Position numbers and translations under genes: made by a program. A stretch of DNA of 48,296 nt, taken from NCBI GenBank assembly GCA_029266575.1, contig JAQSWP010000011.1:1-48296 (forward strand), in the 5' to 3' direction. The DNA is from Alphaproteobacteria bacterium. GTDB taxonomy: Bacteria; Pseudomonadota; Alphaproteobacteria; Reyranellales; JAQSWP01. Below are positions 1 to 10,369 of the stretch, one piece after another (the first letter of the stretch is position 1; the number at the start of each line of letters is the position of its first letter). The notes beneath the pieces are model-generated. The model was not told where the DNA came from and searched no databases. It saw only the letters and a list, made by a program, of their open reading frames with translations.

Positions 1-84
1 ATAGCGCGCGTAGTTGTAGTTGTTGACGACTGCCGTTATCAGCGGCTCGTCGACGGCGCTTTGCTCTTTCTTCCAGCCTAGCAT
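1..84 (-). CDS. Partial CDS, probable family 2 glycosyltransferase (N-terminus only)
   Basis: An open frame starts with ATG at position 84 and runs off the window edge without a stop (28 codons). It lies 25 nt downstream of the glutaryl-CoA dehydrogenase stop on the same strand. The readable product contains PLITAVVNNYNYARY at residues 14-28. This matches the first beta strand and nucleotide-binding turn of GT-A fold family 2 glycosyltransferases, which typically begin with a hydrophobic strand followed by NYNxxxYL. A weak GAG lies about 9 nt before the ATG. Only the first strand is visible, so substrate and role cannot be stated. The family call is an inference from a short motif. Confidence 0.5.
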   Translation of the reverse strand, partial: MLGWKKEQSAVDEPLITAVVNNYNYARY

Positions 85-109
85 CCGCAACTCGCTTGAT
101 TCGCGTTGC

Positions 110-1342
110 TTACTCGGCGCTGAACGCCTGCAGCCCGGTCATCGCCCGGCCCAGGATCAGCGCATGCACGTCGTGCGTACCTTCGTAAGTGTTGACCGCT
201 TCCAAATTCATCACATGACGGATGACGTGATATTCGTCGGAGATGCCGTTGCCGCCATGCATGTCGCGCGCAACGCGGGCGATGTCGAGCGCCTTGCCGC
301 AATTATTGCGCTTGATCAGCGAGATCATTTCCGGCTGGGCGCGATGCTCGTCGCGCAGGCGGCCCACCCGCAGGCAGGCCTGCAGGCCCAGCGCGATCTC
401 CGTTTGCATGTCGGCCAGCTTCTTCTGAATGAGCTGATTAGCCGCCAAGGGACGGCCAAACTGCTTGCGGTCCATGGTGTATTGCCGCGCCTGCATCCAG
501 CAGAACTCTGCCGCGCCCATCGAGCCCCAGGCGATGCCGAAGCGCGCGCTGTTGAGGCAGGAGAAGGGGCCGCGCAGGCCCGAGACGTTGGGCAACATGT
601 TGGCTTCCGGCACGAACACGTTGTCCATGACGATCTCGCCGGTGACCGAGGCGCGCAGGGAGAACTTGCCTTCGATCTTGGGCGTCGTCAGGCCCTCCAT
701 GCCGCGTTCCAGGATGAAGCCGCGAATGGCGCCGCCATCGAGCTTGGCCCAAACCACCAGCACATCGGCGATCGGCGAGTTGGTGATCCACATCTTGGCG
801 CCCGAAACGCGGAAGCCGCCCGGCGCCGTGGTGGCGCGCGTCTTCATGCCGCCGGGATCGGAGCCGTGGTCGGGCTCGGTCAGGCCGAAGCAGCCGACCC
901 ATTCGCCGGTCGCCAGCTTGGGCAGGTACTTCATGCGCTGCTCTTCGGTGCCGAACTCGTAGATCGGGTACATGACCAGCGAGGACTGCACGCTCATGGC
1001 AGAGCGATAGCCGCTGTCGACCCTCTCGACCTCGCGCGCGATCAGCCCGTAGGAGACATAGTTCACTTCCGAGCAGCCGTATTTGGCAGGCAAAGTGGCG
1101 CCGAGCAGGCCCAACGCGCCAAACTCGTTCATGATCTCACGGTCGAACTTCTCGTGCCGGTTGGCCGCCAGCACGCGGCTCATCAATTTGTCCTGGCAAT
1201 AGTCGCGCGCGGTGTCGCGGATGGCGCGCTCCTCTTCGCTCAACTGATCATCGAGCAGGAACGGATCTTCCCAGTCGAAGCCGCGCGCGGCGTGGCCGGC
1301 GCTGGCAGTGGACGAAACGGTGGCGGCTTTCGGTGGGGTCAC
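110..1342 (-). CDS. gcdH: Glutaryl-CoA dehydrogenase (acyl-CoA dehydrogenase family)
   Basis: This FAD enzyme oxidises and decarboxylates glutaryl-CoA to crotonyl-CoA in lysine, tryptophan and aromatic acid breakdown. The 410-residue product resembles GCDH over its full length: the FDWEDPFLL start region, the [15 protein letters not shown] block, the FAD-contacting [13 protein letters not shown], the substrate arginine region KFSLRAS, and the C-terminal TYEGTHD with the catalytic base glutamate. I chose the GTG at 1342 because GGGAG lies 8 nt upstream; a TTG at 1363 would add seven residues without a good ribosome site. It is divergent from the liv operon, separated by about 240 nt. That fits uptake and catabolism of amino or aromatic acids, but the link is inferred. 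Confidence 0.93.
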   Translation of the reverse strand: MTPPKAATVSSTASAGHAARGFDWEDPFLLDDQLSEEERAIRDTARDYCQDKLMSRVLAANRHEKFDREIMNEFGALGLLGATLPAKYGCSEVNYVSYGLIAREVERVDSGYRSAMSVQSSLVMYPIYEFGTEEQRMKYLPKLATGEWVGCFGLTEPDHGSDPGGMKTRATTAPGGFRVSGAKMWITNSPIADVLVVWAKLDGGAIRGFILERGMEGLTTPKIEGKFSLRASVTGEIVMDNVFVPEANMLPNVSGLRGPFSCLNSARFGIAWGSMGAAEFCWMQARQYTMDRKQFGRPLAANQLIQKKLADMQTEIALGLQACLRVGRLRDEHRAQPEMISLIKRNNCGKALDIARVARDMHGGNGISDEYHVIRHVMNLEAVNTYEGTHDVHALILGRAMTGLQAFSAE

Positions 1343-1581
1343 GAGGCAATCTCCCGGCAACAAACGCGTTCAATCATGCCGGCGCGCCGGCGCAGCTGTG
1401 GTTTAACGCGAATCGGCGCAACGGCAAAGGACAACGGCCTGAAGTGGGTGCTGGTTTTTGCCCTTGCCGGAGCCGAACAGCTTTGATCTTATTAGGAAAA
1501 ATAGGCTGTGGCGGTAACCGCGGCCATGCAGCACAGGCAGGGCGAGCGCGAAACGGACCTCAACGTCCGGGCAGGGGGCGT

Positions 1582-2457
1582 ATGGAGTATTTTCTCCAGC
1601 AGCTGATCAACGGGGTCACGCTGGGCGCGATCTACGGCCTGATCGCCATCGGCTACACGATGGTGTACGGCATCATCGGCATGATCAATTTCGCCCACGG
1701 CGAAATCTACATGATCGGCGCTTTCATCGCGGTCATCTGCTTCGCCCTGCTCGGTATGCTGGGCATCACTTGGATTCCGCTGGTGCTGATCATCGTGCTG
1801 CTGGTGTCGATGTGCCTGACGGCGCTTTACGGCTGGACGGTGGAACGCATCGCCTATCGACCGCTGCGCGGTTCCTTCCGGCTGGCGCCGCTGATCTCCG
1901 CCGCCCAGGGTGCCAAGATTAAGCCGCTGCAGCCAATGGTGCGTGGCGGTTTCGAGGTGATGCGCGGCGAGACCTTCACCGTGAACGCGTCCTATCTGCA
2001 GGTCATCATCGTGCTGATGACCGTGGCGCTGATGGCCGGCTTCACTTGGCTGATCGCGGCCACGCCTTTAGGGCGTGCCCAGCGCGCCTGCGAGCAGGAC
2101 CGGGTGATGGCATCGCTGCTGGGCGTGCATACCGATCGCACCATTTCGCTGACCTTCGTGCTCGGCGCCATTCTCGCCGCCGTCGCCGGCGTTATGGTGA
2201 CGCTGTACTACGGCGTGGTCGATTTCTACATCGGCTTCCTGGCCGGGCTTAAGGCCTTCACCGCCGCCGTGCTGGGCGGCATCGGCAGCCTGCCGGGCGC
2301 CATGCTGGGCGGCCTGCTGATTGGCCTGATCGAGGCGTTCTGGTCGGCCTATTTCAGCATCGAGTACAAGGACGTGGCGGTGTTCGCCATCCTGGTGATC
2401 GTGCTGATCTTCCGCCCCACCGGCCTGCTGGGCTCGCCCGACGTGGAGAAGGTCTGA
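1582..2457 (+). CDS. livH: Branched-chain amino acid ABC transporter permease LivH (internally shortened)
   Basis: One of the two inner-membrane permeases of the Liv/HAAT high-affinity branched-chain amino acid importer. The product is 291 residues. The start [20 protein letters not shown] and the later [20 protein letters not shown] are classic LivH. I chose ATG 1582, preceded by AGGGGG; the frame is open further upstream but has no family homology there. Near residues 104-109 the sequence reads LISAAQGAK. Relatives carry a conserved IGMSIFLQNYV segment of about 13 residues between LISA and QGAR/K, and it is absent here. The C-terminus ([19 protein letters not shown], then SPDVEKV) is intact. 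The gene is 2 nt from livM. The shortened membrane segment may impair function or be a consensus error. Confidence 0.88.
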   Translation: MEYFLQQLINGVTLGAIYGLIAIGYTMVYGIIGMINFAHGEIYMIGAFIAVICFALLGMLGITWIPLVLIIVLLVSMCLTALYGWTVERIAYRPLRGSFRLAPLISAAQGAKIKPLQPMVRGGFEVMRGETFTVNASYLQVIIVLMTVALMAGFTWLIAATPLGRAQRACEQDRVMASLLGVHTDRTISLTFVLGAILAAVAGVMVTLYYGVVDFYIGFLAGLKAFTAAVLGGIGSLPGAMLGGLLIGLIEAFWSAYFSIEYKDVAVFAILVIVLIFRPTGLLGSPDVEKV

Positions 2458-2459
2458 GC

Positions 2460-3746
2460 ATGAACGCGGTCGCCCGGGTCAAGGATGCCGCGCTCGCAGC
2501 CCTTGTCGCTGCCGTTCTGGCACTGCCCTTGCTGGGTTTCGCCACCATCGATACCGGCGGTCCGCTCGGCATCAGCACCCGCTTCGACTACGTCGCTTAT
2601 GCCGCGCTGGCGGTGTTCGTCGGCCGGCTGGTGTTCATGGCGCTGGTCGATCTGTGGCGCGAGCGGCAGATGGATAGCGCCAGGGAAGCCGCGCATGATC
2701 CCGGCAAGCCTGATCGCATGGCGCAGATCGGCAAATTGGCCGATCGCTGGCTGCTGCCGCTGATGATCGGCTTCGCTATCGTGCTGCCTTTCCTGCCATT
2801 CGCCGACCGCACCGTGGTCGATCTGGCGACGGTGGTGCTGATCTACGTCATGCTGGGCTGGGGCTTGAACATCGTGGTCGGCCTGGCGGGCCTGCTCGAT
2901 CTCGGCTACGTCGCTTTCTATGCCGTTGGCGCCTACAGCTACGCGCTGCTGCAGATGCATTTCGGTTTCGGCTTCTGGGAAGCGCTGCCGCTGGCCGGCC
3001 TGTTCGCAGCCTTTTTCGGCGTGTTGCTGGGTTTTCCCGTTTTGCGCCTGCGCGGCGACTATCTGGCGATCGTAACTCTGGGCTTCGGCGAGATCGTCCG
3101 TATTATCCTGCTGAACTGGCAGAAAGTGACAGGCGGGCCGGCCGGTATCTCCGGCATCCAGCGTCCGTCGTTTTTCGGCTTCCCCTTCAGCGCCGATCCG
3201 CCGGCTGGCAAGACCGCGTTTCATGATCTGCTGGGCATCGAATATTCCTCGATCCATCGCATCATCTTTCTCTACTACCTGATCCTGCTGCTGGCGCTGA
3301 TCACCTCGCTGTTCACCGCCCGGATCCGCCGCCTGCCGGTGGGCCGCGCCTGGGAGGCGCTACGCGAGGACGAGATCGCCTGCAAGGCGCTGGGTATCAA
3401 TCCCACCAACACTAAGCTTACCGCCTTCGCCATCGGCGCCATGTTCGGCGGTTTCGCCGGCTGCTTCTTCGCCACGCGACAGGGCTTCATCAGCCCGGAG
3501 AGTTTCACTTTCATCGAATCGGCTGTGATCCTGGCCATCGTGGTGCTGGGCGGCATGGGCAGCCAGGCCGGCATCGTGCTGGCGGCGACGCTGTTGACTC
3601 TGCTGCCGGAGATAGCGCGCGAGTTCGCGCTGTTCCGCATGCTGGCGTTCGGCATGGCAATGGTGCTGATCATGGTATGGCGGCCGCAAGGGTTGCTGGC
3701 GCATCGCGAGCCGACCATCAAGCTCAAGCCCAAGGGCGCGTCTTGA
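2460..3746 (+). CDS. livM: Branched-chain amino acid ABC transporter permease LivM
   Basis: Second permease of the Liv importer, 428 residues, about the usual length for LivM (E. coli about 425). An N-terminal extension with two hydrophobic segments (about residues 10-65) precedes the conserved BPD_transp_2 core. The core includes [38 protein letters not shown] and the cytoplasmic EAA-like loop [20 protein letters not shown] that contacts the ATPases. The C-terminus ends in the typical [13 protein letters not shown]. The start is 2 nt after livH and the TGA stop overlaps the livG TTG start, so expression is coupled. Nothing unusual is seen in the protein. Confidence 0.95.
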   Translation: MNAVARVKDAALAALVAAVLALPLLGFATIDTGGPLGISTRFDYVAYAALAVFVGRLVFMALVDLWRERQMDSAREAAHDPGKPDRMAQIGKLADRWLLPLMIGFAIVLPFLPFADRTVVDLATVVLIYVMLGWGLNIVVGLAGLLDLGYVAFYAVGAYSYALLQMHFGFGFWEALPLAGLFAAFFGVLLGFPVLRLRGDYLAIVTLGFGEIVRIILLNWQKVTGGPAGISGIQRPSFFGFPFSADPPAGKTAFHDLLGIEYSSIHRIIFLYYLILLLALITSLFTARIRRLPVGRAWEALREDEIACKALGINPTNTKLTAFAIGAMFGGFAGCFFATRQGFISPESFTFIESAVILAIVVLGGMGSQAGIVLAATLLTLLPEIAREFALFRMLAFGMAMVLIMVWRPQGLLAHREPTIKLKPKGAS

Positions 3747-4569
3747 ACGCGCCGCTGTTGCAGGTCGAGCACCTGACGATGCGCTTCGGCGGCCTGGTCG
3801 CCGTCGACGACGTGTCGTTCTCTGCCGCGCCCCGGCAGATCACTGCCATCATAGGCCCCAACGGCGCCGGCAAGACCACGGTGTTCAACTGCATCGCCGG
3901 CTTCTACAAGCCCAGCGTCGGGCGCCTGGCGCTGCGGCGCGACAGCCGCCAGTATCTGCTGGAGCGCATGCAGGGCCATCACATCGCCCATCACGCCCGC
4001 GTCGCGCGCACCTTCCAGAACATCCGCCTGTTCGCCAAGATGACGGTGCTGGAAAATCTCATCGTCGCCCAGCACAACCGGCTGATGCTGGCGTCGGGCT
4101 ATACGGCGCTAGGGCTGTTCGGCTGGCCAGCCTATCGCCGTGCCGAGCGTGACGCTGTGGAGAAAGCCAGATACTGGCTCGATCGCATCGATCTGACCGG
4201 CGTTGCCGACATGCCGGCTGCCAGCCTGCCCTATGGCGGCCAGCGGCGTCTCGAGATCGCGCGCGCCATGTGCACCGACCCGGTGCTGCTGTGCCTGGAC
4301 GAGCCGGCCGCCGGCCTCAATCCACGCGAATCGCATGAGCTCAACGAATTGCTGATCTTCATCCGCGACAGCCACGATTGCGGCCTGCTGCTGATCGAGC
4401 ACGACATGGGCGTGGTGATGCAGATCTCCGACCACATCGTGGTGCTGGATTACGGGCGCAAGATCTCCGATGGCTCGCCGCAGAAGGTGCGCAACGATCC
4501 GGCCGTCATTCGCGCCTATCTCGGCGATGAGGAAGACGGCGCCGGATACAAGAGCGGGGGAGCGTCCTG

Positions 4570-4570
<1 letters not shown>
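3743..4570 (+). CDS. livG: Branched-chain amino acid ABC transporter ATP-binding protein LivG
   Basis: One of the two cytoplasmic ATPases driving the Liv importer. The 275-residue product shows Walker [10 protein letters not shown] (about residue 40), the Q-loop in [10 protein letters not shown], the signature [14 protein letters not shown], Walker [12 protein letters not shown], and the H-loop in [11 protein letters not shown]. The LivG-specific C-terminus is present. Translation probably starts at TTG 3743, which overlaps the livM stop as TTGA; the next residues [16 protein letters not shown] match family starts. Upstream in-frame sequence lies inside livM and lacks homology. A tgATG overlap couples it to livF. 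Confidence 0.94.
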
Positions 4571-5282
<712 letters not shown>

Positions 5283-5286
<4 letters not shown>

Positions 5287-5663
5287 ACGAAATCCTCGGC
5301 GCCGACATTCCGGTCTTCATTGGCGTGATGGTCGTGCTGGCCGGCGGCTGCGGCTTCATGATGGGCCAGGCCCTTGCCGGCAACTGGCGGCCCTATTGGC
5401 AGGTGCTGTTCTATTCCGCGCTGCTGGCCGCGGCCGGCCGCTTCCTGGAATACGCCCTGTTCTCGGGCCAGCTTTTGGCCCTGGTGCCGTTTCTCGCCGG
5501 TTACGTGGCGGTGCTGGCCCTGGCGTCGCTGGGCTACCGGCTGACCCTGGCTGACCTGATGGTGCGTCAGTATCCATGGTTATACGAACGGGCGGACGTC
5601 TTTCGCTGGCGCGAAAAACCATCCGCAACCGACAATCTTGCCGCGCCTCCGGCAAGCCACTAG
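5283..5663 (+). CDS. Small membrane protein, DUF6867 type, coupled to the Liv transporter
   Basis: A 126-residue protein with three predicted membrane segments: about residues 9-31, 39-60 and 65-88. A short charged C-terminal tail contains RQYPWLYERADVFRWRE. The FIGVMVVLAGGCGFMMGQAL start and the QYPWLYER tail match the uncharacterised DUF6867 family as I remember it, seen beside liv operons in alphaproteobacteria. It begins in an ATGA overlap with livF and is followed by livK, so it is made with the transporter. A role as an accessory or assembly subunit is inferred only from this position; no catalytic motif is visible. Confidence 0.85.
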
Positions 5664-5666
5664 AGT
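5637..5666 (+). promoter_or_regulatory. Possible internal promoter and hairpin ahead of livK
   Basis: A 7-bp inverted repeat CTTGCCG/CGGCAAG with a 6-nt loop (5637-5656) overlaps the end of the DUF6867-type gene. TTGCCG at 5638 and TAGAGT at 5661 are spaced 17 nt like a weak sigma70 promoter. Either signal could let the binding protein be expressed at a different level from the membrane components. No T-tract follows the hairpin, so it is not a simple terminator. Confidence 0.3.
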
Positions 5667-5698
5667 CGTTTCACACGCATCAACAGGGAGATGCCTAA

Positions 5699-6799
5699 AT
5701 GCGCAAACTTACTATTGGTCTTGCTGCCCTTACGGCGGTCGGACTTTTTGCCGGTGTCGCTTCGGCGCAGGTCAAGATTTCGCTGAACGGACCCATCACC
5801 GGCCAGCTCGCCAGTTTCGGCGAGCAGATGAAACGCGGCGCCGAAATGGCGGTCGCCGATCTCAACGCCAAGGGCGGCGTCAACGGCCAGAAGATCGAAT
5901 TGGTTATCGGCGACGATCAGTGCGATGCCAAGCAGGCCGTGTCCGTCGCCAACCGCTCGGTGCAGGACAAGGTCGCGGTCGTGATCGGCCATTTCTGCTC
6001 GGGCTCCTCGATCCCGGCTTCCGACGTCTACAACGAAGAGAACATCCTGCAGATCTCGCCGGCTTCGACCAACCCGAAGTTCACCGATCGCGGCTACAAG
6101 AACACCTATCGCGTCTGCGGCCGTGACGACCAGCAGGGTCTGGTGGCCGGCGCCTATATCGCCGACAAGTTCAAGGGCAAGAAGGTCGCCATCCTGCACG
6201 ACAAGACCCCGTACGGTCAGGGCCTGGCGGATGAGACCAAGAAGGCGATGAACGCCAAGGGCGTGAAGGAGACGATGTACGAGGCGATCACCGCCGGCGA
6301 GAAGGACTACTCGGCGCTGATCTCCAAGATGAAGCAGGCTGGCGTCGAGCTGATCTATCTCGGCGGCTACCATCCCGAGGCGGGCCTGATCGTGCGCCAG
6401 GCCAAGGAGCAGGGCCTTGCTGCACCGCTGATGGGTGGCGACGCGCTGGTCGACAAGCAGTTCTGGGCCATCGCGGGTGACGCGGGCGCCGGCACCTTGA
6501 TGACCTTCGACGCCGATCCGCGCAAGAACCCGGGTGCCAAGCCGATCGTCGACAAGTTCAAGGCGGCGGGCTACGACCCCGAGGGCTACACCCTCTATAC
6601 CTACGCCGCCATCCAGGTCTGGGCGCAAGCCGCCACCACCGCCAAGTCGGTGAAAACGGCGGACGTTTCCAAGGCGATGAAGGCGGGCAAGTTCGACACG
6701 GTGCTGAACCAGATCTCGTTCGACGCCAAGGGCGACACCACCACTCCGGCCTACCAGGTCTATGTCTGGAAGGCCGGCGCCTACGACTACGTGAACTGA
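5699..6799 (+). CDS. livK: Branched-chain amino acid ABC transporter periplasmic substrate-binding protein
   Basis: Periplasmic solute-binding protein that delivers ligand to LivHMGF. The 366-residue product has a Sec signal peptide (MRKLTIGLAALTAVGLFAGV, cleavage after ASA, about residue 23). A Peripla_BP_6 fold follows: ISLNGPITGQLASFGEQMKRG, VIGHFCSGSSIPASDVY with the ligand-binding Ser/Thr region, ISPASTNPKFTDRG, and GGYHPEAGLIVRQAK. The ribosome site is AGGGAG, 9 nt before ATG. It lies 35 nt after the DUF6867-type gene and ends at a strong terminator. The exact ligand (Leu/Ile/Val or another amphipathic amino or aromatic acid) cannot be read from sequence. Confidence 0.94.
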   Translation: MRKLTIGLAALTAVGLFAGVASAQVKISLNGPITGQLASFGEQMKRGAEMAVADLNAKGGVNGQKIELVIGDDQCDAKQAVSVANRSVQDKVAVVIGHFCSGSSIPASDVYNEENILQISPASTNPKFTDRGYKNTYRVCGRDDQQGLVAGAYIADKFKGKKVAILHDKTPYGQGLADETKKAMNAKGVKETMYEAITAGEKDYSALISKMKQAGVELIYLGGYHPEAGLIVRQAKEQGLAAPLMGGDALVDKQFWAIAGDAGAGTLMTFDADPRKNPGAKPIVDKFKAAGYDPEGYTLYTYAAIQVWAQAATTAKSVKTADVSKAMKAGKFDTVLNQISFDAKGDTTTPAYQVYVWKAGAYDYVN

Positions 6800-6824
6800 T
6801 CCCAACACAGGGGTTTCTGTTAGG

Positions 6825-6856
6825 AAAGGCCCGGTTTCGACCGGGCCTTTTCGCTT
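6825..6856 (+). terminator. Rho-independent terminator after livK
   Basis: An 11-bp stem (AAAGGCCCGGT with ACCGGGCCTTT), a TTCG tetraloop and a T-rich tail, 25 nt after the livK stop. It closes the liv operon. Confidence 0.92.
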
Positions 6857-6979
6857 TTAGGGTATGGGGGGACGTTTTCGGCGTCTTCGGGACCGCCATT
6901 TCTTGTAGGCCTGTAGCGAGCAAAGCCGAGATATGGTAAGCCATTGGTCTCAGGCGCATGGGGGACACAAGGGCTTGAA

Positions 6980-7417
6980 ATGGCGGGTGAAATCATCGCG
7001 ATCGCGTCGGATCACGCCGGCTTCGAGTACAAGGACGTCCTCAAGCGCCAATTGACCGACTGGGGATACGGGGTGCTCGATCTGGGCACCGATTCCACCG
7101 CGTCGGTCGATTATCCGGATTTCGGCCGTCGCCTGGCCCAGGCGGTGGCCGAGGGAAAGGTGCGGCGCGGCGTGATCATCTGCGGGACCGGCATCGGCAT
7201 TTCCATTGCCGCCAATCGCGAGCCGAAAGTGCGGGCCGCCTTGTGCCATGACGCGACATCCGCCCGCCTGGCCCGCCAGCACAACGACGCCAACGTGCTG
7301 GCGCTGGGCGCGCGTCTGACCGGATTGGAAGTGGCGCGCGACACCTTGCGCGCTTTCCTGGACACCGAATTCGAAGGCGGGCGGCATCAGGGCCGCGTCG
7401 CCAAGCTGGGCGCCTGA
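6980..7417 (+). CDS. rpiB: Ribose 5-phosphate isomerase B
   Basis: Interconverts ribose 5-phosphate and ribulose 5-phosphate, feeding ribulose 5-phosphate to the riboflavin genes downstream. The 145-residue product has the LacAB/RpiB fold with [12 protein letters not shown] at the N-terminus, VDYPDFG, the anion-binding loop [17 protein letters not shown] with catalytic Cys68, and [19 protein letters not shown] 6980 is the start that begins at family homology ([14 protein letters not shown]). The longer upstream reading has no homology. The next gene, glyA, starts 23 nt later; rpiB-glyA-nrdR-rib is a common alphaproteobacterial order. Confidence 0.94.
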   Translation: MAGEIIAIASDHAGFEYKDVLKRQLTDWGYGVLDLGTDSTASVDYPDFGRRLAQAVAEGKVRRGVIICGTGIGISIAANREPKVRAALCHDATSARLARQHNDANVLALGARLTGLEVARDTLRAFLDTEFEGGRHQGRVAKLGA

Positions 7418-7440
7418 CGGGCGCGGAGGAGCAGAGGACT

Positions 7441-8751
7441 ATGTCGAGCAGCAGCGCCAGCAAACCGGTCGTCACCCATGCCGGTTTCTTCGAGCGCAGC
7501 CTGAAACAGGCCGACCGCGAGATTTTCGACGCCATCCGGCACGAGCTGGACCGGCAGCAGAACCAGATCGAGCTGATCGCGTCCGAGAACATCGTCAGCC
7601 GCGCCGTGCTGGAAGCGCAAGGCTCGGTGATGACCAACAAATACGCCGAGGGCTATCCCGGCAAGCGCTACTACAATGGCTGCGAGTTCGTCGACGTCGC
7701 CGAAACGCTGGCGATCGAGCGCGCCAAGAAGATCTTCAACTGCGCCTTCGCCAACGTGCAGCCGCATTCCGGCGCCCAGGCCAATCAGGCCGTGTTCATG
7801 GCCTGCCTGAAGCCGGGCGACACCTTCATGGGCCTCGATCTGGCTGCGGGCGGGCATCTGACGCACGGTTCGCCGGCCAATCAGTCGGGCAAGTGGTTCA
7901 ACGTCGTGCCCTATACGGTGCGCAAGGACGACCAGCGCATCGACATGGACGAGGTGGCGAAGATCGCCGCCCAGCACAAGCCCAAGCTGATCATCGCCGG
8001 CGGCTCGGCCTATCCGCGCTTCTGGGATTTCGCCCGCTTCCGCCAGATCGCCGATTCGATCGGCGCCATCTTCATGGTCGATATGGCGCATTTCGCCGGC
8101 CTGGTGGCGGGCGGCGTGCATCCCAGCCCATTCCCGCATGCCCATATCGCCACCACCACCACGCACAAGACCTTGCGCGGCCCGCGCGGCGGCATGGTGC
8201 TGACCAATGACGAGGCGCTGGCCAAGAAGATCAATTCCGCGGTGTTCCCCGGCCTGCAAGGCGGGCCCTTGATGCACGTCATTGCCGCCAAGGCCGTGGC
8301 CTTCGGCGAGGCGCTGACGCCGGAGTTCCGGGCCTATGCCGCAGCCGTGGTCGAGAACGCCAAGGCGATGGCGGGCTCGCTCAAGGAGCGCGGCTACGAT
8401 CTGGTCTCGGGCGGCACCGACAACCATCTGATGCTGGTTGATCTGCGCTCGAAGAAGCTCACCGGCAATATCTGCGTCGAGAGTCTCGAGCGCGCCCGCA
8501 TCACCACCAACAAGAACGGCGTGCCGTTCGATCCGGAGAAGCCCATGGTGACGTCCGGCGTGCGGCTGGGCAGTCCGGCGGGAACGACGCGCGGCTTCGG
8601 CGCCGCCGAGTTCCGCCAGGTCGGCGGCCTGATCGCCGACGTGCTCGACGGGCTGGTCGACAGGAGCAACGACAATTCGGGGAACGAGAAAGCGGTGGCG
8701 GACAAGGTTGTGGCCTTGTGCGCGCGCTTTCCGATTTACGGCGGTCACTGA
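7441..8751 (+). CDS. glyA: Serine hydroxymethyltransferase
   Basis: PLP enzyme converting serine and tetrahydrofolate to glycine and 5,10-methylene-THF, the main one-carbon source. The 436-residue product is full length. Motifs in order: [37 protein letters not shown], the Asp-containing [14 protein letters not shown], and [14 protein letters not shown] with the PLP lysine at K243. The C-terminal [16 protein letters not shown] is also present. AGGAG lies 10 nt before the ATG. No glycine riboswitch fits in the 23-nt gap from rpiB. Confidence 0.97.
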   Translation: MSSSSASKPVVTHAGFFERSLKQADREIFDAIRHELDRQQNQIELIASENIVSRAVLEAQGSVMTNKYAEGYPGKRYYNGCEFVDVAETLAIERAKKIFNCAFANVQPHSGAQANQAVFMACLKPGDTFMGLDLAAGGHLTHGSPANQSGKWFNVVPYTVRKDDQRIDMDEVAKIAAQHKPKLIIAGGSAYPRFWDFARFRQIADSIGAIFMVDMAHFAGLVAGGVHPSPFPHAHIATTTTHKTLRGPRGGMVLTNDEALAKKINSAVFPGLQGGPLMHVIAAKAVAFGEALTPEFRAYAAAVVENAKAMAGSLKERGYDLVSGGTDNHLMLVDLRSKKLTGNICVESLERARITTNKNGVPFDPEKPMVTSGVRLGSPAGTTRGFGAAEFRQVGGLIADVLDGLVDRSNDNSGNEKAVADKVVALCARFPIYGGH

Positions 8752-8779
8752 CCGCCGCGCGTTTTGGGGGGACTAAAGA

Positions 8780-9244
8780 ATGCGCTGTCCGTTTTGCGGC
8801 AACGAAGACACACAGGTGAAGGACTCGCGTCCGACCGAGGACAATTCCGCCATCAGGCGGCGGCGCTTCTGTCCGGCCTGCGGCTCGCGCTTCACCACGT
8901 TCGAGCGCGTGCAATTGCGCGAACTGACGGTGGTGAAGAAGAACAACCAGCGCGTTCCGTTCGATCGCGACAAGCTGGCACGCTCCATCATCACCGCCTG
9001 CCGCAAGCGGCCCGTGGATCCCGAGCGCATCGAGCGCATGGTCAACGGCATCGTGCGGCGGCTGGAAAGTTCCGGCGAAAGCGAAATCCCCTCAACCCAT
9101 ATCGGCGAGTTGGTGATGGACGCGCTTTCGGCGCTCGATCCGGTGGCCTATGTCCGCTTCGCCTCGGTCTATCGCAATTTCCGCGAAGCCAAGGATTTCG
9201 AGGATTTCCTCGGCAAGCTGGGCGGCGACACCGTCGAGGAATAA
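8780..9244 (+). CDS. nrdR: Transcriptional repressor NrdR
   Basis: Nucleotide-sensing repressor of ribonucleotide reductase operons. The 154-residue product has the N-terminal zinc ribbon with Cys3, Cys6, Cys31 and Cys34 ([17 protein letters not shown] and [13 protein letters not shown]). An ATP-cone domain follows ([20 protein letters not shown] through [20 protein letters not shown]). The usual length is 150-160. GGGGGA precedes the start. It sits between glyA and ribD as in many alphaproteobacteria. Confidence 0.96.
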   Translation: MRCPFCGNEDTQVKDSRPTEDNSAIRRRRFCPACGSRFTTFERVQLRELTVVKKNNQRVPFDRDKLARSIITACRKRPVDPERIERMVNGIVRRLESSGESEIPSTHIGELVMDALSALDPVAYVRFASVYRNFREAKDFEDFLGKLGGDTVEE

Positions 9245-9271
9245 GGCGGGCTGTCGTGCCCGTGGCAATGC

Positions 9272-10360
9272 ATGGCTGACGATCGGCAGTGGATGCAGGC
9301 GGCGCTGGTTCTGGCGCGGCGCAATCTCGGCCGCACCTGGCCCAATCCATCCGTTGGCTGCGTGCTGGTGCGGGAAAATCGCCTGCTCGCCAATGGCTGG
9401 ACGCAGCCGGGTGGCCGCCCGCACGCCGAAACCCATGCCATTTCCCGCGCCAGGGAATCGCTGCAAGGGGCAACTGCCTATGTCAGCCTGGAACCGTGCA
9501 GCCATCATGGCCGCACGCCGCCCTGCGCCGATGCGTTGATCGCGGCCGGGATCAAGCGCGCCGTGATTGCCACCGGCGATCCCGACAGCCGCGTCGCCGG
9601 TCTGGGCATCGCACGGCTGGAACAGGCCGGCATCGACGTCGTCATGGGGATATGCGCGGCGGAAGCGGAGGAGGTGGCGGCTGGATTTTTCACTCGCATC
9701 CATCACGGCCGACCACTGGTGACACTGAAACTCGCTACCTCATTGGATGGACGCATTGCGTTGGCCAGCAATGAGAGTCGCTGGATAACCGGGCCGGCGG
9801 CGCGCGAACACGGCCATTTCCTGCGCGCCACCAACGATGCCATCGCCATAGGCATCGGCACGGCATTGGCCGACGACCCGCTGCTGAACTGCCGGCTGCC
9901 GGGACTTGGCGGGCGCTCACCGGTCCGTATCGTTTTCGATGCCAAGGCCCGGCTGCCCGCGACGGCGAAGCTTGCCATCACGGCAAAGAACCCGCGCACG
10001 ATTGCGCTAACCGCAAACCCTGTTGGCGCGAAAGCAATGAAAGACGCTGGCGTTGAAATCGTCGAGGTTCCAGCATCGGCTGAGGGAATTGACGTCGGAT
10101 TGGCAATGAAAGCGCTCGGCGATCTGGGCCTGACGAGAGTGCTGGTCGAAGGCGGCGGGCGGCTGGCGGCTTCGCTGGTGGCGGCCGATCTGGTCGATCG
10201 TATCGCCTGGTATCGCGCGCCTTTCGCCATCGGCGGCGACGGCGTGCCCGGCATTGGCGCGCTGGCGCTGGCGTCCATGGTCGAGGCCCGCGCCTTCGTC
10301 AGGACTGGGCTGCAGCCGCTCGGTCCGGACGTGCTGGAAACCTACCGGCGCAGCGCCTAG
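9272..10360 (+). CDS. ribD: Bifunctional riboflavin biosynthesis deaminase/reductase RibD
   Basis: Deaminates the first pyrimidine intermediate of riboflavin synthesis and then reduces its ribosyl side chain. In the 362-residue product the N-terminal cytidine-deaminase-like domain carries the zinc site: H51-A-E53 in GGRPHAETHAI and C76/C85 in LEPCSHHGRTPPC. The C-terminal DHFR-like reductase domain starts near residue 148 (PLVTLKLATSLDGRIAL) and contains RVLVEGGGRLAASL. It begins 27 nt after nrdR. No FMN riboswitch is present in that gap. Confidence 0.95.
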   Translation: MADDRQWMQAALVLARRNLGRTWPNPSVGCVLVRENRLLANGWTQPGGRPHAETHAISRARESLQGATAYVSLEPCSHHGRTPPCADALIAAGIKRAVIATGDPDSRVAGLGIARLEQAGIDVVMGICAAEAEEVAAGFFTRIHHGRPLVTLKLATSLDGRIALASNESRWITGPAAREHGHFLRATNDAIAIGIGTALADDPLLNCRLPGLGGRSPVRIVFDAKARLPATAKLAITAKNPRTIALTANPVGAKAMKDAGVEIVEVPASAEGIDVGLAMKALGDLGLTRVLVEGGGRLAASLVAADLVDRIAWYRAPFAIGGDGVPGIGALALASMVEARAFVRTGLQPLGPDVLETYRRSA

Positions 10361-10369
10361 TTTGCTGCC

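Noticed and set aside
20-1486. Long plus-strand open frame (488 codons) opposite gcdH
   Set aside because: It has no recognisable domain and mirrors gcdH codon structure; high GC makes long antisense frames common.
3880-4020. Possible deletion in livG near the ARTFQN region
   Set aside because: The sequence between Walker A and the Q-loop is variable in length in LivG and all motifs are in frame.
7418-7440. Glycine riboswitch before glyA
   Set aside because: The gap of 23 nt is too short and shows only a ribosome site.
9245-9271. FMN riboswitch before ribD
   Set aside because: The gap is only 27 nt and no RFN element is visible there or before ribBA.
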